Shown here piece after piece: positions 30,904 to 42,878 of a stretch of DNA of 64,000 nucleotides. The stretch spans positions 82,001 through 146,000 of the forward strand of contig JBAKBP010003125.1 of assembly GCA_037953745.1 (NCBI GenBank), read 5' to 3'. This stretch comes from Lithodes maja. Its lineage: Eukaryota; Arthropoda; Malacostraca; Decapoda; Lithodidae. A program made the position numbers and the translations under genes. The stretch's first letter is position 1; the number at the start of each line of letters is the position of its first letter. The notes below the pieces were generated by a model. It was not told where the DNA came from and ran no database searches. It saw only the letters and a program-made list of their open reading frames with translations.

Positions 30904-32957
30904 AGCCTGGTTCACACATAGCCGAGTCATTGCGCGAGTCCAACACGAGTCACAGTCGTCGATTATCGCCGTCGCTGGAGGCCGAGTCGGCCGTGAGTAG
31001 CAATTGATCCCGAGTCAACGAGAGTGTAACACGAGCTAACTCGAGTCAATATGAGTCAACACGTGTTTATGCAAGAGTCTGTACGAGTAACTGAGAGTCA
31101 AAACGAGTGTAACACGAACCCAAGACGAGTGTTAAAAATTTGAAAAATAACGGTCAAATTCCAGGGCACGTAAACAAAGAGTAGGTACGATTCACGACGA
31201 GTGTAACACGGATCAACACGAGTGTAACACGGGTCAAAACGAGTGTAACATTGGTCAACACAGTCAACATGGTAAACACGAGTGTCAATATTAACAATCC
31301 TCGTACATGATCATTTATTTTCTATATTTATTTCAGCGATAATATTCATTACTATGATTTTATTTATATTTTTCTCATATATTTGGGTAATGTTCACCAG
31401 AGAAATTGAGATAACTTTTTGTTTTTTGTTTGTTCTGTCTATTTAATGCATCTATCTCCCTACATATATATAACTATGTCTTATTTGGTCTTTTTTTAAT
31501 CTATGAATCATTTCTAATACGATGGAATTGAAAATAATATTACCCTTCTAACACACAAATAATAACATGAAAAAGAGTCAATAAAAATGTCTCCTTTGTC
31601 TTTTCAGAACCAATTAAGTCCGTCTGTCTCATAATAGTTCGTGTTTATCGTTTATCGCTCACTTCCCCCTCTGCAACTCTCTTTATATCTATCTATCTCT
31701 CTAATGCATCTACCTAACTCCCTTATACATTAACATAACTGTCTAATTTGGACTTTTTGTAATCTTTGAATAATTTCTAATGCGATGGAATTGAAAAATA
31801 TAATATCCTTCCAGCACATAGATAAACAATAAATAAGATAGTCTACAAAATATTTCAACCCTCTTGCTGTGCGAGGCCCGAGCTTCGGAGACGGAAGATT
31901 TAAGTTTGATAGATTTTTTGTTTTTTTTGTTCCCACGGTATACACAAAATGATGGGGAAATATTGTAACATGTTTTTAATTGACATTTGTGTCGTTTTTG
32001 CTGATTATGATTGGTGGGAAAAAACAATCTTAAATTCCATCATATCGGAAATGATTCACAGATTATATAGAAACCAAATAACATACACTTTTAAGTATGT
32101 TCAATAGTTTTGCATTATCAATTGGGTGTAGCACAAGGCTTATCAACATCATCACAGTAACGGGGTCGTGGTTGAGGCTAGGACGGGGAGGGGAGCGAGT
32201 AGGCCTATGCCTACAGCCCGGGGATTCGCCAGGGATTTTTTTTTTTTTTTCATGTGAAATTTATCATATTAATGACAAATACAACCCTTATTATGTTTTC
32301 AGGGACAGTACAGCACATAGTATTATGTTCTTATATCCAAAACAGTATTATAATAATTTTCAGCATATTTCCCTTATACAGTATGTTCTACCATGAACTA
32401 TGTCCTTCAAATTGCTTAATCATCATAATTATTTTATCTATTCTTCCAAAAAGTATTTAATTTATATTAATTATTTGTTTCTCTGTTAACAAGTCATTTA
32501 AAACTTGAGTAAAGGAAAATTGTAAATTAAACTTATTATTTTATGTGAATAAAGTAACTATAAATATTAATTGGATGCAAAACAACACCTGCGTCACATA
32601 CATTTGATTTTGACATACAAAATGCAACGTCGAAATGATGATAATCGACGAATCACCAAAGAGTGTTACACGGGTTTACACGAGTCCACACAAATAACAA
32701 AGTTATTCAGAGTCAAACACGAGCTAACACGTATGTACACGAGTCTACACGTATGTAGGCCACACTCGTGGGTACTCGCCAAAATTTCATGCATGCATGA
32801 AATTTTTGGACCCCGTGGCGAGTACCCACGAGTGTGTCGAGTAAACAAAGAGTATACACGAGTCTAACACGAGTGTTGCGGAGTCTCGACGAGTCATTGC
32901 CGAATAGCAAAATTTCATCACTCGTGTTGGACTCGCGCACCGACTGGCTATGTGGCT
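30904..32957. mobile_element. Harbinger-like TIR element, 2054 bp, with subterminal repeats
   Basis: Flanked by TAA (30901-30903 and 32958-32960). The left end is AGCCTGGTTCACACATAGCC. The right end is its inverse with an internal 8-bp loss, then TGCGCGAGTCCAACACGAGT in both arms. The first and last 350 bp are packed with ACACGAGT-type motifs. No transposase recognised; a few frames near 32100-32400 carry no motif. Confidence 0.85.
32761..32836. repeat. Long hairpin inside the Harbinger-like element
   Basis: A perfect 21-bp inverted repeat (32761-32781 against 32816-32836, outer bases CACACTCGTGGG) encloses a 26-bp perfect palindrome centred on CATGCATGCATG (32781-32806). Confidence 0.9.
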
Positions 32958-33177
32958 TAACGGTCCAACAGTTGAAGTAACTATTTTTTTCTTTCTGATA
33001 TAACTATAGAATTCTTTCGGGTTTGTTTTACTTTGATTCGCAACATGTAACTCCAGGATCTTTTTACTTTGCTTAATTAACTTTTTAGCTTTGCGTCGTA
33101 GTTCTACAAATTTCACCCGTTCTTCGTCATTTTGTGAGGATTTTAATCTATCATAGGCAATCTTTTTAGCAAGCAAT

Positions 33178-34280
33178 GTCCAATGGGATCTTCTTGGCTT
33201 TAGGGGTATGATACTGAAGAACTTTCATCAATGTGTCCCAAAAACACAGAAATATATATAGCTTATCTAAGTTATTTGATGTGGCGAGCACTGGAGTGTT
33301 TACCATGAAGTCACTTTGTTCAATGGCGGGAACACTCTACATGGGAAAATGGGTGAATCTGTTTTTATTTTTTTCATGTGAGAAACTCTTGTAAATTGTA
33401 TGCATGTTTACCGCTCAACATTTGGCTTAATCACTATCTGGTCAAGGGATTGGGATATATAAAATTAACAGAAAACGATACTATCATTAAAGAAATAGGC
33501 CTTAGTTTCTGGACCAGGATACACATTCATAAAACACAGCCTGTATGTTTATTGTTGGCGAAATTAGATTATTTCTTGATTTGCACCACATCTTCAGGAC
33601 CTTGTTCGATGTTCTGCAGAGCTTGAGTATTGAATTGAAAGGTACTAATTAAGAAAAACAGACCTGTCCACGAGCGTGTGTGGTAGAGGCAAGTATCCCA
33701 TGTTGTTTACATATTGTCGTCACGCAAATCAGCTGTTACTCTCCCAACAGACGACCGAGGATGCCAACGGCGTTATAAACTAGTATTATTTTCTGGAATT
33801 TAATGAAATTATATCGATATTGCCCATATACATATTACAGTGTATTCATGCCAAGTTATGACCCTATAGTAAACTTAGTTTTTTTCTGTAATCCCTCTAG
33901 TTCACCTTTAAAACACAAACACAATAAACTTATCAACCCATTAAGAGTACCGCTAACAAATATTAATGGGATAGCTCAGAAGAAAAGCATACCAAAAAAT
34001 AAAATGTTAAACAAATCTGTCCATGCGACTATTAAATACATGTCTTACATTCTACACCAACTATATCTCAGTTGTCCCTCTCTCAATTACATTTTTTTTC
34101 CATAAACCAAAACAAATACATAATGACAACCAATATAGTGCATTAGACCTCTTAGGTTCCTAGAGGTCCTTCCTAAACTGCAGAAAATCGTCTAATGGTC
34201 GCTAAAATCAACTGGAAAACCTAGTTATTATTCACAATAATAATCCTCACATACCGGCCAGTGCCCGCACTGAGAAGTGG
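33178..34280. other. AT-rich spacer, no gene recognised
   Basis: Around 34150-34215 a family C right-half fragment (AAAATCGTCTAATGGTCGC) is visible. The rest gives no match. Confidence 0.4.
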
Positions 34281-34301
34281 GCGGAATTTAGTCACATGGG
34301 A

Positions 34302-34351
34302 GGGAGGGAGGGAGGAAGGAAGGAAGGGAGTGTGTGTGTGTGTGTGTGTGT
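34302..34351 (+). repeat. Compound (GGGA)n(GGAA)n(TG)n microsatellite
   Basis: Three adjoining simple repeats. Confidence 0.9.
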
Positions 34352-35388
34352 TTTGCACGTCGAGCCAGGCCTCTCAAAGCGGCTGAATAAGCTAAAATAA
34401 TGTGGATAGAGCAGGACCAAGGGAATTTGCAGAGACCGACGGTGTAATGTGGGGGGCTCGTCCGACCATTGAAGACCCACCCACCTCCCATCTATCTCAA
34501 GTTCGATGCGTGCCCCGCAGTATTTGGTAAAAATTTACCTATGGTCCCGTTCAAATATCCTCAAGTAACCTATTAAAAACTGTTCAGGGGAGTGGTTAGA
34601 ACTTGTAGGATGTTTAATTGAAGGTCGGAAATTAGTATTTAACCCCCATCGGCGCGCAACATATGTCGAGTTAAAGAAAACGTGCCCATATGCGGGCCTC
34701 GACAGATGTCGAGTGCAATTTTGAGCACGTAATGTGCTCTGAGAGAGAGCTGAGCGGTGTGATGAGCATAGATTCCCTCCTGACCGCTCGCCACCACCGC
34801 CGTGGGTCGACTGAAATTTATTACACCCTCCTCCACCCTCTCTCACTCGCTACACAGGGAATTATGTAAGGAAATTACCTTATTTTTAGGGTTTTTGCAC
34901 TCGTGTTGCACGATTGTTGCAAGAGAACCAGTGGTCGTAGAAGGATGGTTCGGGTGTCATTGGAAAGCTCTGTTTACGCCCTTTCAGGGATAAATACTTG
35001 TACTACGCTCTGGGTCTTGTTTATGCATGAAAAAGAGCACGGAAACAACCCCATTTAGGGTAAAACCACCCGCATGGCAGGTAATAGAAGTTACCGACCC
35101 ACCCGCTCGTAATGTGTTAATGAGAAATAAAAGTCTTAAAATGCGCTATGTTTTACGGGAGGGTCTGTACCAGAGATTGTGTATAGGAGATAGGTATCTT
35201 CCTATGTATTCTATTAATAAAAAGGTGCCTCTAAACATTGCCAGTTACCCTTTTTCGACATTTTGTTTTCAGCGCCATCTATTGCAGGGTTCCAGAACTA
35301 CTCAACGTGAATAAATCTACGGATGTACCCTCCATTTTTTTTTTTATTATATGTACCGGTACACTACTTTTTTCTCTCTCTCTCTCCA

Positions 35389-35393
<5 letters not shown>

Positions 35394-35437
<44 letters not shown>
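35394..35437 (+). repeat. (TA)n microsatellite
   Basis: Perfect TA repeats after a CT-rich lead; open frames crossing it are artefacts. Confidence 0.9.
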
Positions 35438-35441
<4 letters not shown>

Positions 35442-35730
35442 CTGTATATACGATAGATATATATATATGCCTATTATTTATGTTTGACCAAAGTTTGAGT
35501 GTGGCTGTGTACTTCCAAATTAGTAACTTATATTACAATGCAAATATTAGTCTTCAATTGAGAATCGTTTTTCATATAGGCTACATTCATTGTTAATAAA
35601 TTTACAGTCAATATCAAATAATCATCAACAGCCTTCATGATCCATTGCAAACCATATCCTTATTCTCAAGGTCAACCACAGCCTCCTTACATCATCACGG
35701 AGGCTTGGTTCAGCTTGGTAAGCTATTTAA

Positions 35731-35934
35731 TTAACCCCTTCTATACCGACGTCTTTTGATTTTATTCTTGCTCCTACTAATCGATTGTATTCACTTTAGG
35801 AAGGATCTTTAGCAATTATAGAACTATCTCAATCAACCCTTTTAACTACCACAGATCCTTTCTAAGCTGTATAAAATCGTCTACATATTGCTAGACTAAA
35901 ATATAACATACGACGACGGTACAGAAGGGGTTAA
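35731..35934 (+). mobile_element. Family C TTAA mini-element, best complete copy
   Basis: 204 bp. TTAACCCCTTCTATACCGAC at the left and GACGGTACAGAAGGGGTTAA at the right form terminal inverted repeats. Inner arms CGATTGTATTCACTTTAGG and AAGCTGTATAAAATCG keep the palindrome going. Non-coding; CCC next to TTAA fits piggyBac-type ends. Confidence 0.8.
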
Positions 35935-36017
35935 TGGAGTATTGCTCACATTTCAGTGTAGGCAATACTTTGGAGTGCTTTTGCATATCAGTGTAGGATA
36001 CGGTAATTTTTCTGAAA

Positions 36018-36556
36018 AGACTCGCAGCGTTATTATACATAATTTATTAGGGAAAGTGAAGCTCTATGGAATCCTTATAATATACTCACATAGATTCCAC
36101 TGTGGGAGAATAGTTTTGATAGTTGACTATAGTTTTTATGTAAATACTACCGCAACTACGAATCTTGTTTCCGAGACCTAGTATATTAACCTAACCAAAC
36201 AACCTAACCTAACCTAACCCTAGAGTGCCCTAGACCCAGTACGTGGGATACAACACTAGCCCTTGCAAGTTGCATGCCAGCTACTGTGGGTTCATATATT
36301 AGACATACAGTAACATCTTTGTAGAACATAACACTTTACCGTAGCAAGTGTACTCCATTTCGAACATGTCCGTAGCAGAGCTCTCAAGATTGCGGGACTG
36401 AGTTTGTTTACGCGCGGGACTATTTATATCGACAAAATCGAGTTACAAAACTTATAAAAACTATTCTACCACAACGGAATCTATGTGAGTATATTATAAG
36501 GATTCCATAGAGCTTCACTTTCCCTAATAAATTATGTATAATAACGCTGCGAGTCT
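36018..36556. mobile_element. Foldback element with 101-bp inverted repeats
   Basis: 36018-36118 and 36456-36556 are inverted copies, about 97% alike by eye, starting AGACTCGCAGCG and including GAAGCTCTATGGAATCC. The 340-bp loop carries CCTAA-rich sequence at 36187-36223. Similarity continues weakly outward for about 25 bp, so the true ends and target duplication are unclear. Confidence 0.78.
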
Positions 36557-36929
36557 ATTTGCGATAATTATCTAGGATACTCTTAAATCATTGTATTCAT
36601 AATGACTATGGCTGATATGGTGATAGCAAACAAAAGTTACACAAGTTTCTACAGACTCTACACGAGTCACATACACGTGTACACCATTGCAGCAAGGGAG
36701 AGGAACTGTCAATAAACAGACGACAGAAGTATTTTCCCGCGATAGGGAGGAGCTATGCGCTACTGCCATCTAGTGCAGGGTTCCAGCCAAATCTGTAAAT
36801 AATGGCCAACTACTATTAACACGGCTTATTTTCCAAGACCCCCCTCTTAGGTATTCTTACTCTATGGTCTGCACGCCGCCACATACGCGCGGCCCCGCCC
36901 ACTGCCCAAATTGTACAAATATTATATTA

Positions 36930-37000
36930 CCTAACCTAACCTAACCTAACCTAACCTAACCTAACCTAACCTAACCTAACCTAACCTAACCTAACCCTAA
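36930..37000 (+). repeat. Interstitial telomere-type array (CCTAA)13
   Basis: Thirteen perfect CCTAA units then CCCTAA. The complement TTAGG is the canonical arthropod telomere repeat. Smaller clusters lie at 36187-36223 and 37767-37797. Confidence 0.95.
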
Positions 37001-37205
37001 TATAATATAACATAACATAACATTACCTGGGGAAGAGAAGGCAGGGACCCTGGGTGACCCATAGCGCATTTTAAGACTGTTATTTCTCAGTAAATACTGA
37101 TTTCCGACATTCAATTAAACATCCTACAAGTTCTAACCAGTCCCCTGAACAGTTTTTAATAGGTTATTTGAGGATATTTTAACGGAACCATAGGTAAACA
37201 TTTAT

Positions 37206-37952
37206 CGACGATTCTATACAGTTTAAGAAGGACCTATGCTATTAACCCTCTTCGACACATGACGCACTTTTGAGCCTATTAGGGATACTTTAAAGCCTGT
37301 ATTACCATCAGGGGTATTTACAAACCTTTAGTTTACTTTAGTTACTTCAACCTCTGCAGTTGTCTTTGAGTTAGCTGGTGTCAGAAAACGAATTTTGGAG
37401 AGGTAATTATAAGAGTGAGAGAACTCTATTTCTTATTGCTAATCTGGCAACCTCTGCGTCATATGAGTCTGAACGGGTTAAGGGGGTTTATTGAGATGGC
37501 ATTTACCCTTTTGAGCCCTAGAGGTAGATTATATACCGGTAATAAAGAACATCGTCTAATGCCAACCAAAAAATCATTAAAATTACGGAAAAATTTTATT
37601 TTAATACCACGAATTTTCCGAGCGTTTTTTATAAACAAAATTGTTCATTTGCATCAATATATAGTGTTTGTAATTAATTAGAAATCTCGGGAAAACCTAT
37701 TTTCCCCATTAGGCCTATCGATCGATGTTGAGACACTCCCCGATAGTGATTTGAAAAGACATTAGCCTAACCTAACAACCTTACCTAACCTAACTTAGTA
37801 TTATGGGTGGGGGCTGCCCCCCCCCGCTGGTTGAGTACTAATCCCTTAGTAAATAAAACAAACAAAATTGGCTGTCGATTATACGAAGGTGAAAGAAAAG
37901 TCGATGAAGTCTACGGTGTTTACTCTGCAATGTTCAGCTTTGATTGTACATT
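37206..37952. other. No gene recognised
   Basis: Starts with family C-like GACGATTCTATACAGTTTAAG. Includes a CCTAA-rich patch (37767-37797) and a C-run (37816-37825). Confidence 0.4.
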
Positions 37953-38188
37953 GATAACGGGAAAGTACCGTATTGACAACCTTGTTACGAAAATTAAATT
38001 TTAGTAGCATATTTTTATATTAGGTTTTTCCGAAGGTTTAACACATTTTCATATGATCTTTAGAGCTGTCGATAACTGGAAGTACCGTATTATTAACAAC
38101 CTTGTTATGAAAAATAAATGTTAGTACAATACTTTTTTATTAGGTTTTACCGAGGGTTAAAACAATTTTCTTATGATCTTTAGAGCAT
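37953..38188 (+). repeat. Tandem duplication, 118-bp unit
   Basis: Two head-to-tail copies beginning GATAAC(G/T)GG and ending TGATCTTTAGAGC, diverged by about 10-15%. Confidence 0.85.
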
Positions 38189-38289
38189 ATAGATTCAATA
38201 TTTATCTTCAAATATATAAAAAAAAAATCGTAGTATTAAAATAACATTAAACCTAGCCCTCTAGATCGAAATAGTTCTGAATCTAGAGG

Positions 38290-38570
38290 GAAACTAGCTA
38301 TATTGGCAACACTGGAATACGCGGCGAAAGTAGCTAAACGGGCAACACTGGATGCTTAGTGTGCGGAATTTCGGTGTGAGTATCCCCGGTTCGAGTCCTT
38401 GGAGTACCACATGTATTCATAACTTTCATTGATTTCATTAGTTAGGTTTATTTGTAAATTAATTGGTGAGTTGGTGAAAACAAATATGAATTAAGCGGGA
38501 AAGTATCTAAACGGGCCGTACTGGATTTAGCGAAAAAGTGGTTAAAATGGCAACACTGGATAAATGCCAG
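38290..38570 (+). repeat. tRNA-like dispersed repeat and GGCAACACTGGA units
   Basis: GGCAACACTGGA recurs at about 38303, 38340 and 38548. At 38355-38412 a tRNA-like 3' half (GGTTCGAGTCCTTGGAGTACCA) with B box is followed by a conserved AT-rich tail. Other copies are at 56936-57065 (minus) and 59809-59935. Confidence 0.55.
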
Positions 38571-38726
38571 AAGTCGCCATCCAATTTAAAGGGCAAGACA
38601 AGGTAGACAACATTACCTTATATGGAGCGACGTTAACCCCCGCAGACAGTATCTGGCAACCCCACGGCGCCATGCAGGATTCACTCACCTGAAAGCATAT
38701 ACCACATTAATACCTATTGTAAATAA

Positions 38727-38910
38727 TTGATTTCCTGTTTGCTTGCTATTATTAACGATTTTATTAATATTAGTAAGGGAATATGGAAGTCAGACGGTTA
38801 ATCTAGATGGTCTTTACCTTATCATTCCCACTGCTCCTTCCTAAACTGTATAAAATCGTCTAATGATAGCCAGAATACTGTATAAATACATCATAATCTT
38901 CAAAAGGTGC
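38727..38910 (+). mobile_element. Family C mini-element, degraded
   Basis: GCTTGCTATTATTAACGATTTTATT, GGAAGTCAGACGG and CCTAAACTGTATAAAATCG in family order. The ends are not clean. Confidence 0.55.
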
Positions 38911-39879
38911 ATAATGGCATCGTCTATAGCTTACAAGTCATAGCAATATAATAAAAGTAACTGACTGATTGAGTATAGGCATGTCGTGGGTTTTTAAAAG
39001 GAGTACGGTAGGGAGGCATGAGAGGGATTTAAACAAGATGTCGGCCGAGATTACCTACCCCCTCCGACCACTAACATTTAAACACGCCTTTATCGTATCT
39101 CCTACGCCTTTCATTCATCTTTTAGTTAAACAAAAACATTTATATTAATAGCATACACCTGTATAGTGGTGCGGAATGTGAAAGAAACACTCACAGCTCC
39201 AGAAAGTGATGATATATGGCGGAGACACGAAGCGATACACTACGCTCAACACACGACACCGCGGTACTGAGGGTGAGAGAGCTCACTCAGCTCAGGGAGG
39301 GAGGGATTGAATCGCTAAATTTCCACTGTTCGACCACGTTCATCAAACACTATATTTGTTTTATTTAGCTATAATCCCGTTGACTATATTATCTGTGTTG
39401 TCAGATTAATTATCTTATAATATTGGAGTGTTTTTACTGAAGTTTCTGTCGATTCTCACAAAACCTTAGTGCTTAATGCATATTGCAGGTTATGTCGAGA
39501 AGACAATAACAAGCAAGCGTTTGGACACAGGTTACATAATTGCCACACTGATCACTTTAGCGCAATACAATATTCGAGTGATTAGCAAGCCATACATAGT
39601 AAGTGAAATTACGTAATATATCTATAATTATAATCTTTAACCATTTGGTCTACTTTGCCGGCATTACCTGTATGATTATATAGATTAATGATTATTGAGG
39701 CTTTACAATATCGGTACCGGAAACGTTTAAACTACATTCATGACTGATTGATGGCAACACTCAGATTAAAACCCCCAATGCCATTCAGTGTACTCTCTCT
39801 CCCTCTCTCTCTGACGTTTTCTATGATCCAAATCTATGGAGAAATTGAAATGAACACAGCTATTGATTTATAAATGTAA
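38911..39879. other. AT-rich spacer, no gene recognised
   Basis: No open frame with a motif. A (CT)n stretch lies at 39792-39812. Confidence 0.4.
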
Positions 39880-40482
39880 TTCTTACCAATGTAGAGGATG
39901 TCTAGATCAGATTTTTACCCTGAATTATGTTGTGGAGAAATATCTGGAGAAGAAACAAAAGGTGTATGTTGCCTTTATGGACTTGGAGAAGGCCTATGAC
40001 AGAGTGGATAGAGAAGGTATGTGGAAAGTACTTAGAATATACGCAGTAGATGGCAAGTTGCTGAAAGCAGTGAAGAGCATGTATGAGAGTGCAAAGGCGG
40101 CAGCACGTGTGGAGAATGAGCAGAGCGAGTTCTTTGACCTGAGTGTTCGGTTGAAACAGGGGTGTGTGATGTCCCCGTGGTTGTTTACTGTATATATGGA
40201 TGTAGTCATGAAATAAATACTAGGAAGAGCAGTGGATGTTAGTGTATCGCTGAAAAGTGGGGGAAATGAGTGGAAGCTGCCTATACTGCTGTTTGCGGAT
40301 GATACAGTTCTGATGAGCGATATGGGAGTTGCAGGGTCTGGTAAAGGAGTTTGGAACAGTGTGCGAAAAACGGAATTTGAAGGTAAATGCGGGGAAGAGC
40401 AAGGTTATGGTCTTCGAAAGGGGTGAAGTCACAGAGTGTGAGGTGAAGTTGAACGGTCAGGCTATGGAGATTATCGGCTCTT
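39880..40482 (+). pseudogene. LINE reverse transcriptase, N-terminal piece
   Basis: Begins CLDQIFTL, then motif A VAFMDLEKAYDRVDREG, motif B LKQGCVMSPWLF and, after a stop codon at 40214-40216, motif C LLFADDTVL. A frameshift near 40350 moves the continuation VKEFGTVCEKRNLKVNAGKS to another frame. Motifs are recognisable but the copy is dead. It is 5'-truncated: no endonuclease domain is visible upstream. Confidence 0.85.
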
Positions 40483-40566
40483 TTAACCCGTACAGCCCCA
40501 GCGACGCGCCTGACACGTCGGCGATGTATGTAACGCACAGCCCCAGAGACGCGCCTGGCGCGTCAC

Positions 40567-42878
40567 CCTAATTGCGCCGACACAACCTCAGGTGTAGCCA
40601 CTCGTGGTAATAACGTTCTTGACATTGTACTTGCAACAAAAGAAGAATTGATAGAGAATTTGAATGTTGGTGATGAATTCAGTAACAGCGACCATCGTAC
40701 GATAACTTTCACTTTAAAGTTTACTAGTAACGAACCAAATAGTAGCATCGAAAAAGTCCCTAATTTCAAGAAAGCAAACTTCCATAAACTTAGAGCTATG
40801 TTTAAAGAAACTGACTGGAGCTTTTTAATTAACAATAACGACATAAATACATCTTGGAAGTTATTCGAAACCACTTACCTAAAAGCAGTGCAAGACTGCA
40901 TACCATCGAAAATACGGCGTCCAGGCCATAATAATAAGCCCAAATGGTGGAATAAAGATATTTCAAACTGCCTGCTTGCTAAAAAAATTTGCTAATGATA
41001 GATTAAAATCCTCACAAAATGACGAAGAACGGGTGAAATTTGTAGAGCTACGACGCAAAGCCAAAAAGTTAATTAAGCAAAGTAAAAAGACCTTAGAGTT
41101 ACATATTGCGAATCAAAGTAAAACAAACCCGAAAGAATTCTATAGTTATAATTATCAGAAAGAAAAAAGTAGTTACTTCAACTGTTGGACCGTTAGTCGA
41201 TGAAAAAGGAGAATACACCAAAGACGAAGTACAAATGAGTAATGCCCTCAATACCTTCTTTGCATCAGTTTTTACAACCGAAGACCTCAGTGATATCCCT
41301 ACACCATCGCCGATTCAGATTGATAATTCAGATGTTCTAAGCAATATCACCGTTACAGAGAGAGAAGTATTGAATTGTTTAGATAAACTCAAAGTAAATA
41401 AAACGCCAGGACCTGATACAATCTCGCCTAGAGTTCTAAAGGAAGCTAAGAATGAGCTCTCCAAACCACTGACATTACTATTCAATAAATCCTTGCAGTC
41501 TGGAACTATGCCTGATCAGTGGAAGCTAGCCAACGTAACACCGATATTCAAAAAAGGCAGCAAATCTCTACCCAGTAACTATCGTCCAATTAGCTTAACC
41601 TCAGTTGTATGTAAAATGCTAGAAACGGTCATACGAGACAGACTCGTAAATCACTTAGAGGAAAATAACATACTTAAAGATACTCAACACGGCTTTCGTA
41701 AAAAACGTTCCTGTTTAACAAACCTCTTAGACTTCTTCCACGATATCCTCAACCTCTACGATGAGAGTAAAGCTGTAGATATTATATACCTTGATTTTCA
41801 AAAGGCCTTTGACAAAGTTCCCCACAAACGTTTACTGCTAAAACTAAAAGCGCATGGAATACAAGACGGTGTGTTGAAATGGATAGAAAATTGGCTCAAC
41901 AACAGAAAGCAAAGAGTAGTCATAAACGGTAAGGCATCTAAATGGACCAATGTAAGTAGCGGGGTACCCCAGGGATCGGTACTAGGACCAATTCTCTTTC
42001 TAATTTACATCAACGACATAGATGAGGGTCTCACCTGCACAATCTCAAAATTTGCTGACGATACAAAAATTGCAAATAGCGTACTCTCAAAAGAACAAGT
42101 TGACGATATGCAACACAATCTAGATAAATTGTCATGTTGGGCCCAAATTTGGCAAATGAGTTTCAATGCGGATAAATGTAAAGTACTACATGTCGGATAC
42201 CTAAATGAGAAAGCAAACTATTCGATGAATGGCACTCAGCTTAAGAATGTAAACAGAGAAACTGATCTGGGAGTAACAATATCGAGTAACCTAAAACCGA
42301 GTCAACAATGTTCAGAAGTTGTTAAGAAGGCAAACAAAATAATTGGCTTTATAGGCAGGTCATTTGAGCATAAATCCAAAGAAGTTATCCTAACCCTTTA
42401 CAATTCCTTAGTCCGCCCTCTTCTGGAATACTGCGTTCAATCCTGGTGCCCTTATTACCAAAAAGATATAAACAAGCTAGAACGAGTTCAACGTAGAGTT
42501 ACCAAAATGATACCTAGCCTAAAGAACAAACCATACGAAGAGCGTCTTAGAGAATTAAATCTATTTCCTTTAACCCAGCGCAGATTAAGAGGCGACTTAA
42601 TTCAAGTGTTCAAAATCATCAAAGGCATCGACAATATGAACTGTAGTAAGTACTTCACTATCGACCAATCTAATTACACACGGGGAAACGGTTGCAAAAT
42701 TATTGGTAAATCTTTTAACTCGCACGAATCTAAGAATTTCTTCTTCAATCGAGTTGTCAACTTGTGGAATGGGCTTCCCCGAAACGTTATAGACTGCAGC
42801 ACCGTTGATTCATTTAAATTCCGCCTAGACAAATATCTCGCATCAAACCCGCGACTGACTGCGTTTGTAAATGAATAA
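40567..42878 (+). pseudogene. CR1-like endonuclease-reverse transcriptase
   Basis: The endonuclease tail and linker are read in one frame to about 40985, where an A7 run shifts the frame. A second small indel near 41150 shifts it again. From about 41155 to the stop at 42878 the frame is open: motif region KTPGPDTISPRVLKEA, NYRPISLTSVVCKMLE, motif A IYLDFQKAFDKV, motif B SSGVPQGSVLGPILF, motif C KFADDTKI, thumb-side QMSFNADKCKVLHVGY, and the CR1-type tail with LERVQRRVTKMIPSL, YEERLRELNLF and RRLRGDLIQV. The catalytic Asp residues are present. Only two small frame errors and the missing 5' end keep it from coding. Confidence 0.88.

Larger units (their letters stand above)
27926..33177 (-). mobile_element. 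CR1-like LINE, 5'-truncated, split by two DNA transposons
   Basis: Minus-strand copy of the LINE at 40567-43102. Coding pieces from 3' to 5' are 28145-28838 (C-terminal tail), 28839-29291 (RT motifs B and C), 30376-30900 (RT N-terminal half) and 32961-33177 (region before RT). Insertions lie at 29295-30372 and 30904-32957. Excising either one with one TAA reconnects sequence continuous with the 40.6-43.1 kb copy. The 3' end has the family's GTAC-AAAG-type terminal repeat in decayed form. Match to the other copy stops at 33177. Confidence 0.88.
34528..37202. other. 2.7-kb segment bounded by about 115-bp inverted repeats
   Basis: 34528-34646 (TTTACCTATGGTCCCGTTC ... GTAGGATGTTTAATTGAAGG) is the reverse complement of 37089-37202 with few differences. 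Inside lie family C element 35731-35934, an IR element 36018-36556, the telomeric array, and two copies of GCCATCTA(T/G)TGCAGGGTTCC (35274, 36770). Either a large DNA transposon or two inverted copies of one repeat. Confidence 0.6.
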
